Below, in pieces: positions 17,297 to 26,080 of a stretch of DNA of 64,000 nt. The translations under genes were made by a program, and so were the position numbers. The notes below the pieces were generated by a model, which was given only the letters and a program-made list of their open reading frames with translations, was not told where the DNA came from and searched no databases. Positions within the stretch are counted from its first letter, which is position 1; each line of letters starts with the position of its first letter. This DNA comes from Bacillota bacterium (lineage in GTDB: Bacteria; Bacillota; Bacilli; Bu12): the NCBI GenBank assembly GCA_014896485.1, contig JADBKH010000006.1, positions 1 through 64,000 of the forward strand, given 5' to 3'.

Positions 17297-18697
17297 TTAT
17301 AGGAACTTCCAAGTACAACGATGTCCATCGTACATGGCACAGACCGGCTTGCCGTCCTGCACCGTCTGCAGGTGAACCGTACGGCCCCACAGACGCCAGA
17401 CGTAGGGCAAAGTCTTTTCAGCGTACAGACGATCCAGTGAAACGCCCTCGTAGCGGTGACACAGGTACAGCTCACCGTTTCGGTTGTAATCGCCGTCTTG
17501 CACTTCGATGACTGGTACACCATTGTTGCTGCGGTTGGAAACCAGGCGGTCGCGCACTGCCTGCCAATCCTTATCGACTACTTGCCAGTGATCGCCGACA
17601 CGCTGGTAGAGATAGAGATCGAGTTCTTCCACCAAGTCGCGGGTCAGGTAATTTCGCAAAAAACTCACATCGTTTTCGGTTTCACGCACTTCAAAGATCT
17701 TCTCTCGTCCCGAACCCGACCGCACCCCCGCTTCCTGCAGGATGCGGTCGGGATGATCATAGCGGTCTTCAATGGACTCCCACAGCCGCATCCCCAACAG
17801 ATAGGGATTGACGCCGCCGGGTTGAGGCGCAAGGATGGCGGCATGAAGCTTGGCAAAATCCATCGTCTGTGCTTCGGTCAGATCCATCTCCCGCATGATC
17901 CGCGCATGCCATAGGGCTGCCCAGCCCTCATTCATGATCTTGCTGCCCAGCTGCGGCAGAAAGTAGAGACTTTCTGCACGGAGGGCATTGACCACATCTT
18001 TTTGCCAATCGTTGAGAACATGGCTGTTTTCGGCGATAAACAACAGCAGATCCGGCTCCGGTATGCTTGGAAAATGAAGGGGTCCCTCAGGGTGAGCAAC
18101 GGCAGGCCGCGTGTCCGGCACCTCAAACAGATCATCATAGGGGGTCTTTGGCAGAGCTGGAGCAGGTTGCGCTTGTCGCCATCTTACAATGTTTTGATCG
18201 CTATGTGGAGAAACGTGAAGGCTGAGTGCCAGCGCCGCATCCACGATCTCTTCAACTGCTTGCCGGCCGTATCGTGCCTCATAAGCGGAGAAGCGTTGTG
18301 CATCGGCCTCCATCGTCTCGGTCATTTGCCGCGAAGTACCGGAAAGATAAGCATTATTCTTAAAAAAATCGCTATGTCCCAACACGTGTGCTGCGACGGT
18401 CATGTTTTCGACCAAGGAATTGCTATCGACCAGGTAGGCATAGCACGGATCGGTGTTGATGACCAGCTCATAGATTTTTGACAGGCCAAGATCGTATCCC
18501 AGCTTCATATGGGTATAGGCTTTGCCAAAACTCCAATGCTGAAAGCGGACGGGCATACCGTGCGCACCGATAGCATAGACAATGCGCGCCGGCACCAATT
18601 CGAACCGCATTTCAAAAAAATCCAGCCCCAATCGGTGGGCAATCCCAATCTCTTGCTCAATCGCCTGCTCAAGCGACGCATATTCCTCCTCCTGCAT
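17297..18697 (-). CDS. spoVR: Stage V sporulation protein R
   Basis: SpoVR is needed for normal spore cortex formation in B. subtilis; its biochemical action is not settled. The 466-residue length and segments such as EIGIAHRLGLDFFEMRFE, YAYLVDSNSLVENMTVAAHVLGHSDFFKNN, HSDQNIVRW, NEGWAALWHARIM and GVNPYLLGMRLWE are typical. It has no membrane segment. It ends the prkA-yhbH-spoVR run, only 3 bases after yhbH, which agrees with the frequent co-occurrence of these three genes in many bacteria. Confidence 0.95.
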   Translation of the reverse strand: MQEEEYASLEQAIEQEIGIAHRLGLDFFEMRFELVPARIVYAIGAHGMPVRFQHWSFGKAYTHMKLGYDLGLSKIYELVINTDPCYAYLVDSNSLVENMTVAAHVLGHSDFFKNNAYLSGTSRQMTETMEADAQRFSAYEARYGRQAVEEIVDAALALSLHVSPHSDQNIVRWRQAQPAPALPKTPYDDLFEVPDTRPAVAHPEGPLHFPSIPEPDLLLFIAENSHVLNDWQKDVVNALRAESLYFLPQLGSKIMNEGWAALWHARIMREMDLTEAQTMDFAKLHAAILAPQPGGVNPYLLGMRLWESIEDRYDHPDRILQEAGVRSGSGREKIFEVRETENDVSFLRNYLTRDLVEELDLYLYQRVGDHWQVVDKDWQAVRDRLVSNRSNNGVPVIEVQDGDYNRNGELYLCHRYEGVSLDRLYAEKTLPYVWRLWGRTVHLQTVQDGKPVCAMYDGHRCTWKFL

Positions 18698-18700
18698 GGC

Positions 18701-19828
18701 TCACCTCCGGGTACTGAAAAAGAATCGCAACGCCTCGTAAACATCCTTCTGTTCACGCACCGTAAAGCTGCGAAAGCGCGGATCGCGAATCTGGCGCAAC
18801 GTAGACAGAAGCGTCGAGGAGCGACCATAGGGGTTGATCTCACCGTAGCCGGCGAGGTTGGACACGTTGACAAGCTGCCGAAAGGCAGCGAGTGCCTTTT
18901 CATTGTCAGAGGCCAAATTGTCCCCATCCGTAAAATGAATCGGATAGAGGTTGTAGCGTTGCGGGGGGTACTTCTCAGCAATCAGGCGATTTGCCAATTG
19001 ATAGGCGGAAGAACAGGCCGTTCCCCCACTTTCTCCCTTTGCAAAAAAGTGCTGTTCGTCGACCACGGCCGCCTGAGTGTGATGAGCAATATAGACAATT
19101 TCAACATTTTGATACTTTGTGTGCAAAAAGCGTGTCATCCAAAAAAAGAAAGCACGAGCGACATACTTCTCAAAACTGCCCATCGAACCCGAGGTATCCA
19201 TCATAGCAAAGACGACCGCATTCTCTTGTGGCCGTTCTTCTTCCTCCCACGTGCGATAGCGCACATCTTCCGGCAAGATGGTACGCGTGCCTCCCTGGCG
19301 ACGGCTGCGCCGAATACTCTCGAGCAACGTTCGTTTTCGATCGATGTTCGACGAGATACCCACTTTGCGCACATCGTCAAAAATCGGGCGCGGGGCCATC
19401 ACCCGATCCTGTTGTTTGGGGCGCAGGTCGGGCAACTCCCAATCAGCAAAAAGCAGTTCCGAGATCTCTTCCAACGAGACCTCTGCCTCTTCATAATTCT
19501 GACCCGGCTGATCCGATGCTCCGCCTTCTCCCTGTCCAGGCAACGGCTGTCCAGCCGGCCCCAGTCGATCTCCGATCTGCGAGGATCCGTTTCCTTGGCC
19601 AACGTGTGGTTGTTGGTTTCGATCGTAGATGAAGCGGTATTCTTCGATGCTGCGCACAGGAATCCGCAACTTCTTTCCCTCTTCATCCTCCAAAATGATC
19701 CCTTCTTCGGTGACGATCTCCGGTAAATGTGCTCGGATCGCCTCCCGAACCTTCTCATCATGACGTTGCTCATCCACTTCGCCGCGCTGCGAAAGCGACC
19801 AATCTTCATGAGAGAGCGTAAATGCCAT
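18701..19828 (-). CDS. yhbH: YhbH/DUF444 sporulation protein with von Willebrand A-like domain
   Basis: YhbH is a sporulation-associated protein of the DUF444 family. 375 residues: an N-terminal charged part, a Gly/Gln/Pro-rich linker around residues 75-110 (GQGNGSS, GPAGQPLPGQGEGG), and a C-terminal vWA-like domain whose metal-ion-dependent adhesion motif is visible as MMDTSGSMG near residue 210, with HFTDGDN later. I start at ATG 19828, three bases after GAGGTGGGG; an in-frame GTG nine bases earlier is possible. It lies between prkA (12 bases upstream) and spoVR (3 bases downstream), so the three are surely one operon and probably one functional set. Confidence 0.93.
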   Translation of the reverse strand: MAFTLSHEDWSLSQRGEVDEQRHDEKVREAIRAHLPEIVTEEGIILEDEEGKKLRIPVRSIEEYRFIYDRNQQPHVGQGNGSSQIGDRLGPAGQPLPGQGEGGASDQPGQNYEEAEVSLEEISELLFADWELPDLRPKQQDRVMAPRPIFDDVRKVGISSNIDRKRTLLESIRRSRRQGGTRTILPEDVRYRTWEEEERPQENAVVFAMMDTSGSMGSFEKYVARAFFFWMTRFLHTKYQNVEIVYIAHHTQAAVVDEQHFFAKGESGGTACSSAYQLANRLIAEKYPPQRYNLYPIHFTDGDNLASDNEKALAAFRQLVNVSNLAGYGEINPYGRSSTLLSTLRQIRDPRFRSFTVREQKDVYEALRFFFSTRR

Positions 19829-19840
19829 TGACCCCACCTC

Positions 19841-21736
19841 TCAGCGATTGAGCAATGTCCCGGTATAGCGCAACAACGCATTGGCACAAACAGGACAATA
19901 GCCACCTTCGGCGATCAATCGGTCGCTCACTTCATTAATTTTTTTCAGTTGCTGTGGATCAGGTGTCTTGGTCGACGTCGTGATTTTGACAACGTCTTTT
20001 AAATCGGCAAAGAGTTTGCCCTCAATGGCCTCGCGCAGTCGCTCGTGAGAACGATAGTCAAAGCGCAAACCCCGGCGAGCGTAGCTGGTCAGTCGGATCA
20101 TGACTTCTTCACGAAAGGCGCGCTTCTGGTTTTCTGTCACACCAATCTGCTCTTCGATCGCTCGCATCAGTTTTTCGTCCGGTTCGACCAACTCGTCGGT
20201 CACCGGATCACGCAGCTGTTGGTGTTGCGTATAGGCTTCGATATTGTCGAGGTAGTTTTCAAAGAGCGTTTTGGCCGATTCTTCAAACGAGTAGACGAAA
20301 GCCTTTTGCACCTCGATCTTGGCAATCTCGTCGTAGCGTTGCCGCACCAAGTTCAATAAGGCCTGATAGCGTTCCCGATCTTTGGCCGAGATGGTGGGAT
20401 GGGTAGCCAAGCCGTCTCGCAGCGTCCGCAAGACATCAATGGCATTGATACAGACGGTATCGGTCTCGACCAAAGCTGTGGAGATGCGGTTGACCACATA
20501 CCGAGGATCGATCCCAGACATCCCTTCGTCCGGATATTCGTGGTGCAAGGCCTCCACATCCATGTCGCGATACCCTTCGACGGCCTGGCCGTCATAGAGT
20601 CGCATCTTGGTCAGAAGATCGATGCCTTGTTGCTTTGGCTCCTTCAGCCGGGTCAGAACGGAAAACATGGCTGCGACTTCCAAGGCATGCGGAGCGATGT
20701 GAATCTCCTGCATTTCGCTGTTTTGGATGAGTTTTTGGTAGATGCTGACCTCGTCATGCACCGACAGAGTGTACGGCACTGGCAAAACGATCATACGAGA
20801 CTGCAGCGCTTCGTTTTTCTTATCTGCGATGAAACGCTCGTATTCGGCTTGGTTGGTGTGGGCCACGATGCACTCGTCGGCTGAGATAAGCGCAAAACGC
20901 CCAGCCTTAAAGTTGCCTTCTTGAGTCAGCGAAAGCAGATTCCATAGAAACTTTTCATCGAGCTTGAGCATCTCTTGAAATTCCATAAGCCCTCGGTTGG
21001 CCTTGTTCAATTCACCATCAAACCGATAGGCACGCGGATCCGATTCGGAGCCATATTCGGTAATCGTAGCAAAATCGATCGATCCCGTCAGATCAGCGAT
21101 GTCTTGCGACTTGGGATCAGACGGCGTAAAGGTGCCGATACCAATACGATCGGCCTCCGATAAGATCACCCGTTCAACCGGAACCTCTTCTTCACGATTC
21201 TCGTAGACCGTCTCAAGCATCATTCGGCAATGTGGACAGAGCTCCCCCTCGATGGTCACCCCATATTCCTGTTCAAATTCCTTGCGCAGTTCTGCAGGGA
21301 TCAGATGCAGCGGTTCTTCATGCATGGGACAACCGGCAATGCCGTAGATGGCACCCTCTTCGGTACGCGAATAGGCCTCCAATCCACGCTTGAGCAAGGT
21401 CACCAAGGTGGACTTACCGCCAGACACGGGCCCCATCAGCAGCAGAATGCGCTTGCGCACATCGAGCCGTCGTGCAGCCGAGTGAAAATACTCTTCGACC
21501 AAACGTTCCAGTGTGGTATCGATGCCGAAGAGCTCGTTTTCAAAGAACCTATAGTGTCGATGGCCACCGCGCATCTCCACGCCATGACTGACGATCATGT
21601 CGTAGATGCGTGCATGTGCGGTTCGGGCAACGCGGGGCTGCTCTCGCACGATAGAGAGGTACTCTCGAAAGGTTCCCCGCCATTGGAGTTGTCGCTCCTG
21701 TGCTCGATGTGCGGCCAGACGATCGACAAAGTCCAT
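19841..21736 (-). CDS. prkA: PrkA, AAA+ family sporulation protein
   Basis: PrkA carries an N-terminal AAA+ ATPase domain and a C-terminal domain once described as a serine kinase; later work in Bacillus favours an ATP-dependent protease-like role in sporulation. 631 residues, the normal length. Walker A reads LLMGPVSGGKST near residue 103, then GCPMHEEPLHLIP, GELCPHCRMML, the GIGTFTPSDPKSQDIADLTG segment and NRGLMEFQEMLK. The C-terminal end has a CPVC pair (GGYCPVCANAL). The ATG at 21736 follows GGGAGGG by several bases. First gene of the prkA-yhbH-spoVR run; an inverted repeat lies about 50 bases upstream. Confidence 0.95.
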   Translation of the reverse strand: MDFVDRLAAHRAQERQLQWRGTFREYLSIVREQPRVARTAHARIYDMIVSHGVEMRGGHRHYRFFENELFGIDTTLERLVEEYFHSAARRLDVRKRILLLMGPVSGGKSTLVTLLKRGLEAYSRTEEGAIYGIAGCPMHEEPLHLIPAELRKEFEQEYGVTIEGELCPHCRMMLETVYENREEEVPVERVILSEADRIGIGTFTPSDPKSQDIADLTGSIDFATITEYGSESDPRAYRFDGELNKANRGLMEFQEMLKLDEKFLWNLLSLTQEGNFKAGRFALISADECIVAHTNQAEYERFIADKKNEALQSRMIVLPVPYTLSVHDEVSIYQKLIQNSEMQEIHIAPHALEVAAMFSVLTRLKEPKQQGIDLLTKMRLYDGQAVEGYRDMDVEALHHEYPDEGMSGIDPRYVVNRISTALVETDTVCINAIDVLRTLRDGLATHPTISAKDRERYQALLNLVRQRYDEIAKIEVQKAFVYSFEESAKTLFENYLDNIEAYTQHQQLRDPVTDELVEPDEKLMRAIEEQIGVTENQKRAFREEVMIRLTSYARRGLRFDYRSHERLREAIEGKLFADLKDVVKITTSTKTPDPQQLKKINEVSDRLIAEGGYCPVCANALLRYTGTLLNR

Positions 21737-21783
21737 CGCTTTTCCCTCCCGGTCGCACTTTAAAGTTATAAAGACTACACAAG

Positions 21784-21806
21784 AGTCGCTCGAAGCACGG
21801 GCGACT
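21784..21806. repeat. Inverted repeat upstream of prkA
   Basis: AGTCGCTCG and CGGGCGACT are 9-base arms (one wobble) around AAGCA, 48 bases before the prkA ATG. On the plus strand it could fold tightly; on the minus strand one pair mismatches. It could be an operator or a leader hairpin of prkA; there is no U tract in the prkA direction. Confidence 0.4.
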
Positions 21807-21920
21807 TCCCTTTTGGATAGGCAAACTTCACCCTGCAGTAAGGCATTTCTTGGCCAACTCGTTTACCCATAGCTTATTGGCAGGGACGTGTTCTGTTGCT
21901 TGCAATTGCTCCAGATAGGC

Positions 21921-21953
21921 AAAAAATAGGCTTGTGTCCTTCGACACAAGCCT
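21921..21953 (-). terminator. Strong terminator after the Pro/Tyr/Gly-rich protein gene
   Basis: AGGCTTGTGTC and GACACAAGCCT form a perfect 11-pair stem with a four-base loop, followed on the minus strand by ATTTTTT. This is a textbook intrinsic terminator and separates 21986-22537 from prkA. Confidence 0.9.
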
Positions 21954-21985
21954 TCCCTTGCCACCAGTGCCCTTGCCCGCAAGGT

Positions 21986-22537
21986 TCATCCTCCTTTGGA
22001 AAGGGGAGTCTTTCCTGCAGAAGCACTGTTTGTCTGTTGCAAGAGCACATCGATACGTTGAACCAGCTGCTTGCTTTCATTGATGGCAGCTTGCAATTGC
22101 TGCAAGTTGTTACGGAGCTGGTAAGCAAGGATCGCTTCAACAGGCATCGGTTGTTCGCCGGTACCGCTTCCCTGATCGAATTGCTGCTGGGGTCCCTGGT
22201 TGCCGGCAGCACCCGTTTGATCCCCGTTTGGCCCATGAGAAGCATTTCCCGAACCGGAAAGCAGCGGCCCAAGCCACTGCTGCATCGTGGGATTTTCCCC
22301 TTGTCCACCCTGCCCACCGGAAGGGGGCATCTGTCCCATCCCCATCATCCCGTATGATCCGTTTTGAGGCATCGGATAGGGATAAGGTTGTCCCCAGCCG
22401 GGGATCCCCATCATCGGTGGGTACGGATAAGGATAGGGATAGCCATTTTGAAACCCTGCAAAAGTGTTACCGGGGCCTTGCATTGGACCACCCTGCATCG
22501 GTTGCTGTGAAGCATTGTCCGTATTGCCCTGTGCCAA
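21986..22537 (-). CDS. Low-complexity Pro/Tyr/Gly/Met/Gln-rich protein, unassigned
   Basis: 183 residues. The first two thirds are low-complexity: repeated YPYPYP, GQPYPYPMP, MQGGPMQG, GGQGGQG and several NG/QG pairs. The last third (from about residue 125) changes to a regular amphipathic helix, VEAILAYQLRNNLQQLQAAI and onward, with heptad-like leucines, then a basic tail. No signal peptide or membrane helix is visible. The composition recalls spore coat or other surface-layer proteins of Bacilli, and the gene lies directly upstream of prkA-yhbH-spoVR, but I know no matching family. The start is TTG 22537, six bases after AAGGTG. It ends in a strong terminator. Confidence 0.7.
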   Translation of the reverse strand: MAQGNTDNASQQPMQGGPMQGPGNTFAGFQNGYPYPYPYPPMMGIPGWGQPYPYPMPQNGSYGMMGMGQMPPSGGQGGQGENPTMQQWLGPLLSGSGNASHGPNGDQTGAAGNQGPQQQFDQGSGTGEQPMPVEAILAYQLRNNLQQLQAAINESKQLVQRIDVLLQQTNSASAGKTPLSKGG

Positions 22538-22600
22538 AAGCCACACCTTCCCACTCACTGGCCACCTGTCGTTTCTTACGGTGCCCAAAGGGGAGGGTAC

Positions 22601-23086
22601 TTACGCATCACGCTCAGGATCCCATTGGCGATCTAACCCAGGGAAATCCAGTTGGCGCAGCGCTTCATAGAGAAGTATCGCCACTGCATTGGAAAGATTG
22701 AGCGAGCGGGCCTGGGGACGCATGGGCAGCCGCAGGGTCTGCTGCGGATGAGCAGCGATCAGTTCATCGGGCAACCCCACAGACTCAGGCCCGAAGACCA
22801 AAAAATCATCAGGAGCATACGCAACTTCGCTGTAGGCAATCCTTCCTTTTTTGGAGGTATACCAAAAACGCCCGGTAGGATATGCCTCCCACAGCTCCTG
22901 CAAGGTAAGATGCTCGTAGACCTCTACCATCGACCAGTAATCGACCCCGGCGCGGCGCAGGTGCCGTTCGTCCAGCGAGAACCCCAGCGGTCGGATCAAA
23001 TGTAGCGGCGTTCCCGTCGCTGCGCAGGTACGAGCAACGTTTCCAGTATTGGGTGGAATTTCCGGGTGAACCAACACGATGTGCAC
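22601..23086 (-). CDS. trmL: tRNA (cytidine/uridine(34)-2'-O)-methyltransferase TrmL
   Basis: SPOUT-family enzyme that methylates the ribose of the wobble nucleotide in some tRNA-Leu species using S-adenosylmethionine. About 161 residues, the compact single-domain size of TrmL. Motifs: LVHPEIPPNTGNVARTCAAT, LHLIRPLGF, GPESVGLP and LRLPMRPQARSLNLSNAVAI, which form the trefoil-knot cofactor site. I start at GTG 23086; AAGGAG lies 12 bases upstream, rather far, and an in-frame longer reading overlaps ppc. It follows ppc by 16 bases on the same strand and is probably co-transcribed. Confidence 0.92.
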   Translation of the reverse strand: MHIVLVHPEIPPNTGNVARTCAATGTPLHLIRPLGFSLDERHLRRAGVDYWSMVEVYEHLTLQELWEAYPTGRFWYTSKKGRIAYSEVAYAPDDFLVFGPESVGLPDELIAAHPQQTLRLPMRPQARSLNLSNAVAILLYEALRQLDFPGLDRQWDPERDA

Positions 23087-23102
23087 GGTACGTTCAATCT
23101 CC

Positions 23103-25889
23103 TTATCCCGTATTGCGCAAACCGGCGGCAATGCCGATGATGGTGCGCTTGATCGCGGCTTCGAGCAACGTTTCGTCCCCTTCTCCCCGTTGCAGGCGTC
23201 GCATCAACGCCACTTGGATAAAGCTCATCGGGTCGACATAGGGATTGCGCAGCGCGATGCTCATCCGCACGGTGGGATCGTTGTCCATCAATCGGTTTTC
23301 CCCGGTGATGCGCAGGACAACCTCAAGCGTCCGATGGTACTCCGCCTCAATTTCGGCAAAGCTGGCGGCAACTTGCGGCTCAGCAAGTTGCGCATAGGTG
23401 CGTGCAATGACCATATCGGCTTTAGAGAGAGCCATCTGCAGATTGTTGATCATCACCTGGAAGAATGGCCAGCGCTGGTACATCTGTGCAAACTGATCGG
23501 CAGCCTCCGAATCTTGCTGCATCATCCAGGAAAAAGCATGGCCCACCCCATACCAAGCGGGGACAAGGTGACGTGCTTGGGTCCAGGCAAAAACCCAAGG
23601 AATGGCGCGCAAACTGGAAAAGCCTTGGATGTTGGCGCGGCGCGCCGGCCGTGAACCGATATTGAGCTGCTGCACCCAGGTAAAAGGCGTGACCGTCTGA
23701 AAGTAGGTGAGCATGGTCGGGTTTTCCACAATGCCGTGCCGATAATAGTGGTAGGCTTCTTGAGAAAGCGCCTCCATCCTCTCTAGCCACTTCGAAGGAA
23801 TTTCACTCCCATCTGCTGCAGATGATTCCAGGAGCTTCATCCCTACTGCATGGGCCACCAACTCTAAGCTGCGGTAGGCTATGCCCGGCTCCCCGTAATT
23901 TTGCGAAAGGACCTCTCCCTGCTCGGTCATCTTAAATCCGGCATCGACACTGCCCAGTGGCAGTGTCGCAATCGCTTGATGGCTCGGTCCACCGCCCCTT
24001 CCCAAAGCTCCTCCCCGCCCGTGGAAAAAACGGAGGGGAACCCCCGTACGATGCGAAAGGGCCAGTAGGTTGCGTTGGGCCAAGAAGAGCTCCCAATTGG
24101 CCGTCAAGTACCCACCGTCTTTGTTGCTATCCGAATAGCCGAGCATCACTTCTTGCTGACCACCACGCAACTGCAGGTGAAGCCGATAAGCAGGGTTGCT
24201 CAGCAGACGCTCCATCACCGCGGGCGCCTGTCGGAGATCTGCGATTGTTTCAAAAAGCGGTACGATGTCGATCGAGGAACTACTCGGCACTGCCGGCCGA
24301 AAGAGTCCGCATTCTTTGGCAAAAAGCAGTACGGTCAGGATGTCGCTGACTCCTCGCGTCATGCTGATCAAGTAGACATGAATGGCTTTTTGTCCAAAGG
24401 ATTCCTGCAATTGCCGCATGCTACGGAAAGTTTCCAAGACTTCCGCCGTCCCAGCCGTATAAGGGTAGTACGGATCGACAACCGGACGGACGCTTTGCAG
24501 CAGCTCGGTCAACAATGCGATCTTTTCTTCTTCCGGAAGTGTCGAATATGCGGGAGTGACCTCGACGACCCGAAGAATCTCTTCTAGGGCACTTTCATGC
24601 ACGCGACTCTCCTGACGCATTTCCATTGCCGCAATGTGATAACCGAAGAGTTCGACTTGTCGCCGCAATCTCCCCAACCAACCGTCTGCGATCGCCGAAC
24701 CGTGGTGGGCCCGTAAACTGTCGATCATCACATCGAGATCGGCGAGAAAAGCGTCGGCATTGGGATAAGCCAGTGGATCTGAAGGATTTTGCTGGGCAAG
24801 ACGCGTTCGGCGCACGCAGACAGCGACCTTATGGCGGTAAGGCTCCCCGGGGTAATGTTGTTCCATGCGCGCCAACAATTCTGGAAAACGCCACTTGTCC
24901 TCCTCCAAAGAAGCAGCCAATGCAGCAGAGACAGGAGCCAACTCTTGGGAAAGCGTCATCCGATCAAAGAGGACCTCGAGCATCCGCTCATAATGTCGCA
25001 AGGCAACCTCTCGTGCTATGGCCATGGCCGCTTTGGTCGTCTGTGCCGTGACGTTGGGGTTGCCGTCCCGATCCCCCCCAATCCACGTGCCGAAATGCAG
25101 GAAGGTGGAGGGCACCTGGATCGACGTCCTAAATGTCTTTGAAAGAGCGACTTCCAACCGCTCGTACAGATCCGTCACAGCGTCAAATAAGGAGTTGTCA
25201 AAATAGAAAAGGCCATTGCGTACCTCTTCCAGTACAGTTGGCCGATCTTCGCGGAGTTCGGTCGTCTGCCACAGTGCTGTAATCTCTTCTTTCATGCGAC
25301 GACGTAAAGTCTGATGTTCCGAAGGGGTAGCATCCGGATCTCCCCATTCGCGCAACAAAGCAGCCAACCGTGCCTGTTCCTCCAAGATCGGCCGGCGAAG
25401 CGCTTCCGTCGGATGCGCCGTAAGGACCAAGTCGATGCGCAACCGATCCAGCCATTCGGGCAGATCCGCAGCCTGCAGGCCAGCCTCTGCCCACGCCTCG
25501 ATCAGTGCTTCGACCGATCCAGGACGCTTGCCCCACTCACGTTCACTGGCGCGAATGCGCCGCACGCGATGGTTCTGTTCTGCAATGTTGGCGAGTTGAA
25601 AGTAGATGGCGAATGCCCGGACCACTTGCTGTGCCAACGCCGGCGGCATCTGATCTGCTTGTTCCTGCAGCCAGTGCCATCCTTCGTCGGAATAGTTACG
25701 GCGCAAAGCTTTTGCGCCGAGACGCATCCTTTCAACTTTCTCGAAGACCTCTTCACCACCCTGCTCGCGCAAAACCTCGCCGAGCAGATCACCGAAAAGT
25801 CGTACCTCCCGGTGGAGCGGGCGGTCCTTGATCGGTGCATAATGAACCTCTTCCCCTTCAAAGCTCCATCCAGGTGGTTGCGAAGCCAA
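23103..25889 (-). CDS. ppc: Phosphoenolpyruvate carboxylase
   Basis: Carboxylates phosphoenolpyruvate with bicarbonate to oxaloacetate, refilling the TCA cycle. 928 residues, the normal bacterial length. LVLTAHPTE (catalytic His) near residue 157, GTWIGGDRDGNP, MLGYSDSNKDGGYLTANWELF, the FHGRGGALGRGGGP loop and the conserved C-terminal RNTG are all intact. The start is TTG 25889 with GGAGGGGGAG upstream. Many Bacillus species rely on pyruvate carboxylase instead, so this gene says something about anaplerosis in this organism. It shares the region before it with the divergent HTH regulator gene. Confidence 0.96.
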   Translation of the reverse strand: MASQPPGWSFEGEEVHYAPIKDRPLHREVRLFGDLLGEVLREQGGEEVFEKVERMRLGAKALRRNYSDEGWHWLQEQADQMPPALAQQVVRAFAIYFQLANIAEQNHRVRRIRASEREWGKRPGSVEALIEAWAEAGLQAADLPEWLDRLRIDLVLTAHPTEALRRPILEEQARLAALLREWGDPDATPSEHQTLRRRMKEEITALWQTTELREDRPTVLEEVRNGLFYFDNSLFDAVTDLYERLEVALSKTFRTSIQVPSTFLHFGTWIGGDRDGNPNVTAQTTKAAMAIAREVALRHYERMLEVLFDRMTLSQELAPVSAALAASLEEDKWRFPELLARMEQHYPGEPYRHKVAVCVRRTRLAQQNPSDPLAYPNADAFLADLDVMIDSLRAHHGSAIADGWLGRLRRQVELFGYHIAAMEMRQESRVHESALEEILRVVEVTPAYSTLPEEEKIALLTELLQSVRPVVDPYYPYTAGTAEVLETFRSMRQLQESFGQKAIHVYLISMTRGVSDILTVLLFAKECGLFRPAVPSSSSIDIVPLFETIADLRQAPAVMERLLSNPAYRLHLQLRGGQQEVMLGYSDSNKDGGYLTANWELFLAQRNLLALSHRTGVPLRFFHGRGGALGRGGGPSHQAIATLPLGSVDAGFKMTEQGEVLSQNYGEPGIAYRSLELVAHAVGMKLLESSAADGSEIPSKWLERMEALSQEAYHYYRHGIVENPTMLTYFQTVTPFTWVQQLNIGSRPARRANIQGFSSLRAIPWVFAWTQARHLVPAWYGVGHAFSWMMQQDSEAADQFAQMYQRWPFFQVMINNLQMALSKADMVIARTYAQLAEPQVAASFAEIEAEYHRTLEVVLRITGENRLMDNDPTVRMSIALRNPYVDPMSFIQVALMRRLQRGEGDETLLEAAIKRTIIGIAAGLRNTG

Positions 25890-26008
25890 CGTTTTTTCTC
25901 CCCCTCCTCTTTGATAAAAGGTACTTTACCACGATCTAGCGCAAGAAAAAGTCTGACAGTCCCCTGAAGCTATCCCCTTTTTATTATCCAGCTTCCCTGA
26001 AAGGCTCC

Positions 26009-26052
26009 ACGTGTTTACACACGTTTACATAGGAAGCGGGGAAGTTTAAAAT
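26009..26052 (+). promoter_or_regulatory. Promoter with inverted-repeat operator before the HTH regulator
   Basis: TTTACA (26024-26029), 17 bases, TAAAAT (26047-26052) form a good sigma-A promoter. The palindrome ACGTGT-TTAC-ACACGT (26009-26024) abuts and overlaps the -35 box by one base. This is an ideal place for a repressor and the adjacent gene encodes an HTH protein, so autoregulation is the simple inference. Confidence 0.65.
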
Positions 26053-26080
26053 AGGGAAGACATAGGAAATGGAGTGTGGC

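Noticed and set aside
18509-19726. 405-codon open frame on the plus strand opposite spoVR and yhbH
   Set aside because: Mirror of two well-recognised genes; no family motifs in its translation.
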